Shown: in pieces, positions 1 through 10,317 of the stretch
Numbering within the stretch: position 1 is the first letter of the stretch
Layout: each line of letters begins with the position of its first letter
Notes under the pieces: generated by a model
Database searches by the model: none
What the model was told of the DNA's origin: nothing
What the model saw: the letters and a program-made list of their open reading frames with translations, nothing else
Assembly (NCBI RefSeq): GCF_024713945.1
Contig: NC_134681.1
Coordinates: 4,813,501 to 4,877,500, forward strand
Source: Dermatophagoides farinae
Lineage: Eukaryota; Arthropoda; Arachnida; Sarcoptiformes; Pyroglyphidae
DNA: 64,000 nucleotides
Reading direction: 5' to 3'
Program-made: the position numbers and the translations under genes

Positions 1-2451
1 AACACAAACCAATGATATAAATAACATTAATAATCCGAATGACATTAATGAAAGTACACCATATTCTTGATATTTCATTGGATAAATGAAAAAATATTTC
101 AAATGATTATGATAATCTTGCGATGCTACATATTGTTCTTGATACCATAATAATGGTATTATCTGTTCCGGTATTGTACGATTAGCATTCCTAAATTATT
201 TATAATGAAAATTTTTTAAAATTTATATAATTAATTATGGTGAAAAAAAAGAATAATGATAATTGATCATCATCATACAATTTCAAAGGCAATGGTGGAA
301 AATGTACATTCAATTGATATCGTTCCATTTTATCCAATACGATTCCGGAAATCTGAAAATTTGAAAATTTTTTAAAATTTGAAACATTGAAACCTTTTTA
401 CTAGCTTACTGGTTCAATATCAAGATAGGTTTGATAGATTTGATCATCAGGCAATAAACCTTTTATTGATTGGCCAATCGATTTTGTGATTGTACCGCTA
501 AAATGTGGTCGTGTTAATATAATCGGTGCACCATGATAACAATTGGCCATATCTAATATTCCATCATAATTACAACGTTTAAGTTGATTTTGATATCTAC
601 AAAAACAACCATTTGCTTTGTTACGAAATGGACTTTGCATAAAATCTCTAGCTTCACTAAATCTTCGTAGACTAATGCCAGAAGGTGATGAAATGAGATC
701 CAAATTCGTTAATGTTAATGGTATAGAGCTAGTTAATTAATTAAAACAACAGAATTATTAGAATCTTTTCATTTTTTTTTTGAAAATGTTAAATTAAAAC
801 ATTACCGACATAAACGTGGTATAAATTGATAGATACGAGATTCACGTACAAACGGATTAAATTGTCGACCATCCGTACCATTAATACGATTACATTGACG
901 ACCATACCAAGCATCTACATAACTATGTTGATTCCATGCAATGATTTCAGCATTCTTTTCATCATTGATACCAGTGTTGATATCATATTTTTCCACAGAA
1001 TCATTAGTGAAAAATGAAAAAACTGAATTTTGACGATATTGTGATTGGAGTTTCATTTTTTTCGATTTTTTTGTCTCATAATTTTCTTTCATTTTGATCA
1101 ATTTTATACCACGTTTAGCATCGTTTTCATAACGATATACACCTTTTAATAGATCATATGGATCAATATCAACACCAAGACGTTTTATATATGGTTCAGC
1201 TTTATCATAAAGGCTTAAAATTTTAACAACTGTTTCATCATCGGTAAATTTTGTATGTAAAACATTACTGGTATTGTTGTTGATTGATTTATTTGTCATA
1301 TTGGCTGTTGTTGTTGTTGTTGACAATAATTTTGCATTAATTGATGATGTCATATCAGATTCACGTTCATTCATAATGGTTTCAACATCCTGATCATCAT
1401 TATCATCATCATCCTGTTCATTATCATCATCATCTTCATCATCACCATATTGATCATAAAATTTAAAATTTGGACCAAAAATAATACGCCATATTGGACG
1501 TTCAACAAAAATATTCATTGCATATAAATTCAATATTTGATCAATGACATTTCTTAAACCAGTGGATATTTTTTTAACACTTTCTCCTTTTTTCATTATT
1601 GCTCTTACGAATGGATTTAATGCCTGAAAATGTTTTCAAATGAAAATTGATAAATCAATAAAAAACAAACAAACAATATGGATTTCAAATTCAATTTTTT
1701 TTCAAAATTACCGAAAGCTCGGAATTAACCACTGTGATTTTTTGATCAAGATTTTCAAATGAAAGTAATTGATCAAAATGATAACGGACACGTTCATTAT
1801 AGCCAACCTGATGTTTTTCATCATTGGCAAATATTACATTCTCTTTGAATCGTTCGATTCTATATGTATGTGTTGGTGAATTTGAATAATTAGTGACAAA
1901 CAAAAAACATATTCATTTAAATCATATTAAACATACCGAAAAACAAATGGCCCAATTTCACGTATCTGTGGCTGTAAACGATTTACAACTGTAGCAATAT
2001 CTTTTTCCTGTTTTTGTGATTTTGAATTACGATTTGTTCTACTTCTAGATGATGATTGTGATTGTGATTGTGATTGTGTTCGTGATGATGATGATGATGA
2101 TGATCGATTTATTTTTGATTTTTTCTTCTGATTATCCAATGTTTTTGGTGCAGATGCAGATGATAAGGTTTCTAGCCAATTTTGTCGTAATTCATCAGTG
2201 TTTTCAATTTTAAACACATGAACAGTTAATGTTTCACGACCAGTTGGTTTTAGCCAATGATCATACCACCAAAATTCATTATCATCATTAATGACCATCT
2301 GTCTTTTAACGACATCGCCAAATAATGAATCAAATTGACAATAAAGTAGAATACCGATACCCAAACATAAGATGCCTAAAAATGCAAATATTAAGAAACA
2401 AATACATCCTATTAATGGACATCGACGTTTTAGTTCAGCTGATGATGTCAT
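1..2451 (-). CDS. CD36/SCARB-family scavenger receptor, copy A (3' end outside window)
   Basis: Class B scavenger receptors are two-pass membrane glycoproteins that bind lipoproteins, lipids or pathogens through a large ectodomain. My spliced model is 2451-1937, 1859-1712, 1623-806, 728-410, 352-279 and 190-<1, all with GT...AG junctions and a continuous frame, giving at least 688 residues. The start is the ATG just before the N-terminal membrane helix (about residues 12-38). Family signatures follow: REIGPFVFRIERFKEN across the first junction, PRLCRSIPLTLTN across the third, a CKYQN...YGAP-like segment in exon 4 (YHGAPIILTRPHFSG), and a C-terminal hydrophobic helix beginning in exon 6 (EYGVLSLMSFGLLMLFISLV) and cut by the edge. 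Oddities are a Ser/Gln/Arg-rich insert near residues 115-160 and an Asp-rich insert near residues 281-300, both in the ectodomain. Ligand is unknown. The family is certain; the exact inserts and first intron depend on splice choices made by eye. Confidence 0.9.
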
Positions 2452-4940
2452 TTTAGAGAAAAATTTTTTTTGACAACATTAATATCACTTGGAAACATAA
2501 TGAATTTGATAATTATATTTAAATTTGAATGAAATAAACTAATAATGATGATGATGTTGATGAACGGATGAATAAATTTTAAAAATGACATCCATTTCAA
2601 TTAATTTTAATCAAAAAAAAAAAAAAATCATCATTATTGCACATTGCTATGGATGATTGATTGACAAACATCACATAATGATGATGAAATAATGAAACAA
2701 ACAAATAGCAACAATTAATGAACTCCAAATCGTTTCGGAATTTTCGTTTTTTTTTCTTCTTTATTTTGAATATCCACACAATCAATTGAACAAGTCTATA
2801 GAAAAATCAATTTTAATCTGATGACCTATTGGAATGACTTTTGATAATAGTTGATAGTTGATGATAATGATGATAAATACATAAAATAAAATATTTTGAT
2901 GAAATAGCGAATGTTTAATAATAATAATAATAATAAATAAATACTAAAACAATACAAAACAACAACAACAACAAAAACAATCATAAACTTTATAATAACA
3001 AGATCAATAAACTGATTAAAATTATAAATTGATATAAATCAATCAATTGATCAATGATATGATCAATAAAAAAAAATTGGAAGAAATTCTTTCGCTAATT
3101 TAAATTCATTTTTTTTTTGCTTTGTTTAGTTCAGTTAGTTTTTTTTTGGTGGGGGGAGTGGGCTCGATCATCATCAGCATCGATGAAATCGGTGGTCGAT
3201 TCTTATAGAATTCTAATTGAGTTTACAATTAATAACACCATATACACGTTCTCTTTCTACAAATGTTTGGATCTCTGGATGTGTATGGATGTATGAATGC
3301 TTCAAAAAACAATGGTAATAAACTTGTTTTTTGTTTTCTTCAAAATATCGTTTCGTTGCTTTTTCTTGATTTATGGAACACAATAATAATAATAATAATA
3401 TATATGGATCGATCGTAAAGGTGGTTGTGTTGGTGGTGGCTTTGGTGTTTGTGGTGGCGACGTTGTTTGTGTTGACGATGATAATGATGATGATGATGAT
3501 GATGGTGATTTTCAAAACATTTGGCTCATCATTTGACATTTTTCAGATTTTTTCGATTTTTTTTTATTTAGTTGTTCTCTGTAACATACTGGCTTCATTT
3601 TTATCACCATTTTGCTTTCTCCCTCTTTTCTTTCTCTCTCTCTCTTTAACTTGATCTCAATATTCTGGATGACTTTCGCCTAATTCATAGAATAAGAATA
3701 GGGTTGTTGATTTTAATGTAAAAAAAGGTAAAATTTTAAAAGAAAAAAAATTTTATAATCGAAACACACACACACACAGCTAAAAAAATGGTACATGTAC
3801 GATATTTTGTAGGTGAATTTAATTTGTCATTACTACCATTCTTGTATGTTTATTTCTTATGATGATATATTCTCTTATTCGATTTTAATTTCATTTCATT
3901 TTTCTTCGTATTCTGGTTTGTCAACTTGAAGTCGTTTATGTCATTGTTTGTGTGTGTGTGTATGTTGCGTAAAATGAAGCAAACAACAACAACAAAAACG
4001 ATCGACAAATACAAGGATGATGATGATGATGACGATAATAAACGATACATAAATCGATAAAAAATGTGCAATAATTCTTCAAGAACTTTCCAAAAACAAA
4101 ACAAAACACAAACAATATACAAACATACATGCACTATTCAGCACAAAAAAAAACATTTCAAATTATGTACCAGTTATGATTGGAATAAATATTTCGATTT
4201 GACGATTCTTACGATCCATCGATTCATACATGTATTTCTGTTGTGTGTGTTTGTGTGTGTGTGTATGTTCTGTGCAATATTTTTATTTTTTTCCCATTGA
4301 TTGGTAATAAACATAATTGATCACAAACAATATGATTATTATGAAAATTTGCAACATTTTAAATGAAAAAAAAATCCATTACTATCATCAGACGTTAAAT
4401 TAAAAGTTCAATTTTTTTTATATATATCAAAATTACATCGATATTACCATAAAATCGCGATTATAAGACGCAGATATTTTTTTTCTGTATAAGACGCGTT
4501 TTATAGTCACGATTTTACTTGTTGATAATGATCATTGTTGGGAAACAGTCATAAACATTCACATTATGAATTTCTGTATCCATAAACACATTTGAAAAAA
4601 AGGTTTCGTTTAACTGGAATGGGAATGAAAAATTTTTTTTTCTTTTCTTTTTTTTTGCCATAATTTCGATCCATGAATTGAACTTGACAATGAAAAAATG
4701 AAAAATTCTTTTAAATTTATTCTCCCTTTTTTTTATTCATGATACATTAACTCTCTCTCTCTCTCTCTCGCTCTTTTGCCATATTTTTTTCCATTTTTCG
4801 ATTTTTTCTTCACGGTCATTTGGATATTATATTGTAAATAACGATCATGTATATATGTTTGTAAGATATAACCATAGAATAATAGGAATAGGTGAAAATC
4901 GTTGTCAAGGAAAAGTGAAAATGAAACCATTGTGTCCATG

Positions 4941-4976
<36 letters not shown>

Positions 4977-5962
4977 AAAGGGCAAAAAAAATGGTGGCAA
5001 GAATCGATCGAATAATAATATATAGATCTTTATTGCCATCTAATCTAAATGTAAGAACAATAATAATAAGAACATTCTCAAATCGTCATGAATCATCATT
5101 GAATCGATTCGAAATAGAGATGAAGATGGAAAAAAAGAACATTATTATTGTGGACTGGAAGAAATTATGAAATTTTTTTTTTTTTTTTTTGAAATTTCAA
5201 ATATAATTTGTCAAATTCTTTTTTTTTTTTTTTTTTGCTTGTTTGTTTGCTTCCTCTTATGATCGTGTAAAGACTTGAATGAATAAATCTGAAAAACAAT
5301 CTAGTGGTTCAAGGACTCATTATTATGAGTTATTAAAATAATGATTTCCATTTTTTTTTTACTTTTGTTTTCATTTGGTTTTTTGTCTAAAAACCAATAA
5401 AACATTTATCAGACATAATTTTTTTTTCAATTTAAACTTGTGACCAAAAAAAAAAGACAGTAAAAATGATTTATATTCCTGTTTTTTTTTTTTTTTAATT
5501 GTTTTACCTTGAAACTTCACATCGATCCATAATTTTTTTTATGACGAAAATAATAATAATAATAATCTTTCCACAGTGATACAAAGGATACGGATATACT
5601 GTCGATTCAAATTCGTGTATCACTTTCACTGTATGAATTCCAGAAAATTCGTTTATGGTTTGTAAATTTCTATTCGTGTTTTACAATAGAATAGATTTGA
5701 AAATTCGTTTTTTAACCTTGAGAAAAACAGGTAAATTTGTCGATTTTTTTTCTCGTTTTAGCTGTCAGCTTTGATGTTTGATGTCCTATGATTAATGAGA
5801 ATTGAATGTTGAAAGAAATAGAAACAATTCTCTTATGGTTACCTTGGATACTAATACTTGAAATTATCATTATAACGTTCAATATTGAATAATCCTAAAA
5901 CAACAAAAACGAACAAAGAAAGTAAGAAAAAAATAGAATCAAAACACAATCGAACAAATCCA
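2452..5962. other. Intergenic region between divergent CD36-A and NDP kinase
   Basis: About 3.5 kb with no reading frame I can support. It holds poly(A)/poly(T) runs, (AAT)n near 2920, (TG)n at about 4942-4972, (TC)n near 4750, and a short inverted repeat at 4450-4517 described separately. Promoters of both divergent genes should lie here, but I recognise no core elements. Confidence 0.6.
4450..4517. repeat. Imperfect 22-bp inverted repeat, MITE-like hairpin
   Basis: The arm at 4450-4471 (TAAAATCGCGATTATAAGAC plus GC) is matched in inverse by 4496-4517 with three mismatches, around a T-rich 24-nt spacer. The TATAAGACGC motif appears in both orientations. Terminal inverted repeats this close together are typical of tiny non-autonomous DNA transposon remnants, but only one copy is seen here and no target duplication is clear. 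Confidence 0.4.
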
Positions 5963-6484
5963 ATGATTGGATTATTTTTTATATTCTATTCACTCTGCAT
6001 GATTGTCGTTCAAGCAACAATGTCCAATGCTAATCAAGAGCGAACTTTTTTAATGATCAAACCGGATGGTGTTCAACGTGGTTTAATTGGTGAAATTATT
6101 CAACGTTTTGAATCGAAAGGTTTTCAGTTGATTGCAATGAAAGTACTGATGGCTAATGATGAAATATTGCAACAACATTATCAAGATCTTGCTGATCGTC
6201 CATTTTTTCCAAGTCTTATTGAATATATGAAAATGGGTCCAATTGTTCCAATGGTATGGCAAGGATTGAATGTAGTGCGTACTGGACGACAAATGTTGGG
6301 TGAAACAAATCCAGCTGATTCAAAACCAGGCACAATTCGTGGCGATCTTTGTATTCAAACCGGGCGTAATATCATTCATGGTAGTGATTCAATTGAAACT
6401 GCTGAACGTGAAATTGATATTTGGTTCGAACCTGAAGAATTAATACAATACAGTTCTAGTCGCGATGTTTGGATTTATGAATGA
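5963..6484 (+). CDS. Nucleoside diphosphate kinase, NME3-like with hydrophobic N-terminus
   Basis: The enzyme transfers the terminal phosphate of ATP to other NDPs through a phosphohistidine. It is a single exon. The kinase core begins at [20 protein letters not shown]. It shows the Kpn-loop region (ADRPFFPSL), the GTIRGDLC segment, the active-site histidine in [16 protein letters not shown], and the usual family end in WIYE. Two starts are possible. ATG 5963 gives 173 residues and prefixes the core with [20 protein letters not shown], a hydrophobic segment much like that of vertebrate NME3, which anchors at mitochondrial or other membranes. ATG 6020 has a better Kozak context (A at -3) and gives a standard 154-residue cytosolic enzyme. 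I chose 5963 because of the NME3-like extension; both may be used. The frame stays open further upstream but has no earlier ATG. A poly(A) signal lies at 6655. Confidence 0.93.
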   Translation: MIGLFFIFYSLCMIVVQATMSNANQERTFLMIKPDGVQRGLIGEIIQRFESKGFQLIAMKVLMANDEILQQHYQDLADRPFFPSLIEYMKMGPIVPMVWQGLNVVRTGRQMLGETNPADSKPGTIRGDLCIQTGRNIIHGSDSIETAEREIDIWFEPEELIQYSSSRDVWIYE

Positions 6485-6654
6485 TGATCATTTCCAGAAT
6501 CGAACAAATGATCATGAAATGGTCGACTTGTAGAATCGAATTTTTCTTTTACCTAAAAAATTAGTATCGATATTATGTTCAATTTTATCCTGGAATAGTT
6601 ATCATTATTTCAATGTTATTAATTTTCTTATTTTATTTTGTAGTTAAAATTCGA

Positions 6655-6660
6655 AATAAA
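6655..6660 (+). promoter_or_regulatory. Poly(A) signal of the NDP kinase gene
   Basis: AATAAA about 170 nt after the kinase stop codon and about 340 nt before the next start. Position is sensible, but the hexamer is common by chance in DNA this AT-rich. Confidence 0.5.
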
Positions 6661-6704
6661 ATTAACACAAAATCAATAATCAAAACAAATTCAATTTGAA
6701 CGCT

Positions 6705-6719
6705 TGCGCCATCTATTGA
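6705..6719 (-). promoter_or_regulatory. CTCF-like motif upstream of the STMP1-like gene
   Basis: Read on the minus strand the 15-mer is TCAATAGATGGCGCA. It fits the CTCF core consensus CCASYAGRKGGCRSY at 12 of 15 positions, including the AGATGGCGC core. It sits between the NDP kinase poly(A) signal and the next gene, about 285 nt before its ATG. Binding is inference. Confidence 0.35.
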
Positions 6720-7003
6720 ATTAATATTAAAACATTATGCGAATGAATTTTTGAGCCATGTTGTCGTTGTTGTTATTGTTGTTGGAATCCACCTTGACGC
6801 AAACACATCAAACGCAATATTTTGACATTGAATTTTGACATTCGCGGACATCAAAGTCGATAAAGATTCTATTATAATCATCAGCATCAATTTTACACAA
6901 CGAATTACTGCCATTGTGAATTAATTCAATCACAAATTCTATCTCGATATTCAAATCAATCACCTTCGACAATCATCATTTACCTAATAAAAAAAAAACA
7001 ATA

Positions 7004-7174
7004 ATGCTTCGTGGCCTATTAATATTTGCTGCCGGCGTTTATACCGGTATATATGCATCACAAAATTATGATGTACCACAAGTGGATAAACCACAAGAAT
7101 TATTGAATCGTGTAAAAATCTGGCTAAACGATATTGATCGCCAATATCGTAAATCTGGTCGTGATGATAAATGA
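7004..7174 (+). CDS. STMP1-like short transmembrane mitochondrial protein, 56 aa
   Basis: This is a complete small gene: ATG at 7004, TGA at 7172-7174, uninterrupted. The product starts with a hydrophobic helix (MLRGLLIFAAGVYTGIYASQ), continues with NYDVP, and ends with a charged, probably helical tail (LNRVKIWLNDIDRQYRKSG). Vertebrate STMP1 (Mm47), a 47-residue inner-mitochondrial-membrane microprotein linked to respiratory-chain function, has the same plan: start, Gly-containing N-terminal helix, then the (A/S)QNYD(I/V)P motif and a Lys/Glu tail. The mite tail is about nine residues longer. The ATG is preceded by an A-rich leader (AAAACAATA). It lies 340 nt after the NDP kinase gene on the same strand and converges on CD36-B. 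Assignment rests on recalled family features, not on a search. Confidence 0.75.
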   Translation: MLRGLLIFAAGVYTGIYASQNYDVPQVDKPQELLNRVKIWLNDIDRQYRKSGRDDK

Positions 7175-7794
7175 AATTTTTTTTTGTCGTTCGTTGTCGT
7201 TCGTTGTTGTTTCAAATAGCATCAAAAAAAATCTTCATTATTGATTTTTAATTTTGATTTATTAAAATTTATTAATTATATATAGTAATAGTAGTAATAT
7301 ATAAAATCTGTATCAATGAAAAAAAAAATGATAATTTCCTGTGATCTGTATATGTAAATTGTAATCGAATTTTTCTTCTCACTTCATCATCATCATCAAT
7401 ACCTGTGTATTTTTTTGTTTTGTTTTGTGTGTGTATACACAAAATTGCTCAATTTACAATGGACAAAAAAAACGTAGGTAACAAACTTGATTGTTAATGA
7501 TGAAATTTTTATTTATTTATTAATTCAAATTTTTTTTCGTTTTATTTTTCTCTTCCTTGTCATCCCCAAAAATAAATGATACAGACATAATTTAAAAAAA
7601 AAATGAACGGCGAAAAAAAATAAACAAATTATTTCAATGATGAAACTAAAGTACAATTACAACGATATGAATTTCAAAATTTTTTTTCCAGAAATAAATG
7701 AAACAAATGTACCAAAAAGAAATAGAGAAAGAAAGAAAAGAAAAACATATCACAGTTTTAAATGATAAAATGAAAACAAATTAATGTCGAATAA
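7175..7794. other. 3' regions of the convergent STMP1-like and CD36-B genes
   Basis: AT-rich sequence without reading frames. It contains AATAAA on the plus strand near 7570 and on the minus strand at 7508-7517, so the 3' UTRs of the two converging genes could overlap. Confidence 0.5.
7508..7517 (-). promoter_or_regulatory. Poly(A) signals for CD36-B
   Basis: Two overlapping AATAAA hexamers on the minus strand about 280 nt beyond the CD36-B stop codon. Chance occurrence cannot be excluded in AT-rich sequence. Confidence 0.4.
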
Positions 7795-10047
7795 TCAACT
7801 TTTCACCGGATAATTTTCTGTCTCCGTTGTTGTTGATGATGATGATGATGATGATGTCGTTGTGTCTGTATCATGATCATAACCAGCATTTACCATACTG
7901 GCACTTGTTATCGATAATGTTGGTGGTGATTGTCGGCTATCAATATCGACCCATATTCCATTATTGTTCGTTTGTTGTTGGTTAGAAAATTTTTGCGATG
8001 GTGTAAACATAACGAAATTGGTTTCATCTTTATCCACATTGTTTGTTGTTTTATTTTTATGTTTATGAATCGTTAGCCAATATCCACTAATGGCAACTAA
8101 AATCAATCCAATCACAATAATCACAATAGAAAGTAAATCAGCATAGATGAATGGCTTGGTCAATGCCCAATTTATATGTTCAATCATTTCTGATGATGCT
8201 TCAGCTCGTAACTCCTGCCAGAATACCGGAAACACTACTTCGGGTATATAACGGAATCTTGAAATCCATGGAGGTTTTGTGATGTAAATATTGATCTGTA
8301 TACGAGCATATGAACGTATACTAGTACCAGTGTTTGGTTCGACCATCATATGGAATTGATGTCGTCGTCTATCCGGACGAAGTCCACCAATATTTTCACG
8401 ATAATTTGGATGAGCATAAAGAAAATGTGGATAACTAAACAGAACTGGTGCACCATATTTACATTCGGACATGTCAAATACACCGGAACGAAATATAATA
8501 CGGCCATTTTTTGTACGAAAAAATGGTTTTATGGCAAAACGTGACTGATTTCTTTCGCGTATCGATACGAGTATATCACCCAATTCTGGTCTGGATGGAG
8601 TAATTTTGCTTGTATAGCATATATTTGGTGGATGATCATCAATCGAATCAAGAGTATCCTGATCCGGAACATATCGATCAACAGTGATTTTGATATCATT
8701 CAAATCACCATTATAATCTTTTGGCATGAAATGTGTTGCATTTATTCCTGTTTCATCAGCATTAAACTTTATTGTTCGACAAAGTTCAGGGTGGAACAGC
8801 TTAAATGTTCGATCGTCATTAGTTGCTATAATTTGTCCATCAGTAGTTCCTTGTAAACGATTACATTCACTTTTAGGTTTCCAAAATTGCAATTCGGTTT
8901 TTCCATTATATCGATCGATATGATTAATTCGTGTGAAATCATTTTGGCCAGTGAATATTGTTAACGATCCATCATCTGTATTATTTCGGCCATATAGCCA
9001 ACCAAATCGACCTTTAGTATTTGGAATGTTTGGATTGAGTAATGGACCAAAACTAGTCAAAACTTCATGATAACCATCAAATAATAATTCACGAGCACTA
9101 CGACGTATGAAAAAACCTTCAGCCACTGTACTCAATCCAAGTGATACAATATTACGAACAACCAATGGTGCTTTTTGTAATAATGCTAATGTTACCGTTA
9201 ATGGACCATTGACAGTAACCAGAATACGTTCACGATCCGAAGCAATCGATAGCTCCCGGACAAATTCAAGAGATTTACGTTCACGAAATGTTACCGTTCC
9301 ATTTGAATGAAATTTGATAGGATCTTTTCTCCAACGTGATCTATAGGTAAATGGACCAATTTCACGAACCTGTGGCCTTGCACCATTACGTTCAATTTCA
9401 ATTGGATTTGTTACATTGAAAAAATAATAACGATAATAAACGGGCATAGGAATTTGTTTCCATTTTTCATATGTTTCACTGCCTTCGGCAATAACTAATT
9501 TCTATGATAAATAAATAAAAATATATATTTATTAAACGAAAAGAGATGAAAAAAAAAATTTATTATTAAAAAATATGAAAAATGATTCAGTAAGAAGAAA
9601 AAAAAATTAATAAACACCACCCATACACTCGTTGATTGGATCGTCGATCAAATCGGATTGATCTCATCGGATCAATGGTCTGATTCGGATTGTTTGTTTT
9701 TCTTTCTACTGATCAAATATACTTACCTCTGTAATTATTTTATGTATTAGTGAATGTAGAATAGCTAAATAGAATAAAAGGCCAATGATGATGAATAGAA
9801 TACCAAAACAAGCAAGTAAAAATATGTATAATGATTTTGTCAATATGATTGGCTGTGAATGTTTTGTGGAAACTTTTTTCTCAAATTCTGCCGTTATTGT
9901 TGATGATGACGATGATTGTGATGATGGTGATGATTGTGATGATTGTGATGGCTGTGGTGACGGCTGTTCCATATCGTTTTGATTTTGATTCTGTTGTTGT
10001 TGTTGTTGTTGTTGAAATGTCCAGATTTTATTTTTCCAATTGGACAT
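7795..10047 (-). CDS. CD36/SCARB-family scavenger receptor, copy B (complete, two exons)
   Basis: Lipid- or lipoprotein-binding class B scavenger receptor of the plasma membrane or endolysosome. The model is exon 1 at 10047-9727 and exon 2 at 9501-7795, with GAG|GTAAGT and ATAG|AAA junctions in phase 0, giving 675 residues. Residues 1-69 form a Gln/Ser-rich cytoplasmic tail; a membrane helix spans about 70-100. The ectodomain begins GSETYEKWKQIPMPVYYRYY then FFNVTNP, has REIGPFTYRSRW, CNRLQGTTDGQ, FHPELCRTI and MSECKYGAPVLFSYPHFLYA, all typical CD36 signatures. A second helix lies at about 558-584 (LLSIVIIVIGLILVAISGYW), followed by a 91-residue cytoplasmic tail ending in a Ser/Thr run, longer than usual for the family. 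It has one intron against at least five in copy A, so the pair is not a recent tandem duplication. Substrate unknown. Confidence 0.95.
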
Positions 10048-10286
10048 ATTTTTTGTTCTTGTTTATTGAAAACTGACAATCACATACAAAAACACAAACA
10101 GACAGATAGAGATGAAAATGAATTTGTTCAAATTATTGTTGTTGTTGTTGTTGTCCGAAATAAATTCAATCAAAAAATGATGGCAATAATAATGATTTTG
10201 AAGTTTAAAAATTTATTTCATTTCATTTCAACAGTTTTTTTTTTCTTTCTAAATTTTTTTTTTCTGTTTATTGTTTGACGTTCTTT

Positions 10287-10317
<31 letters not shown>

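Noticed and set aside
5731-5760. Possible 30-nt intron upstream of the NDP kinase (CAG|GTAAAT ... TTTTAG)
   Set aside because: Too short for a spliceosomal intron of the size used elsewhere in this window; chance GT and AG in AT-rich DNA.
8350-9310. Plus-strand frames within the CD36-B region
   Set aside because: Antisense shadows of the long CD36-B exon.
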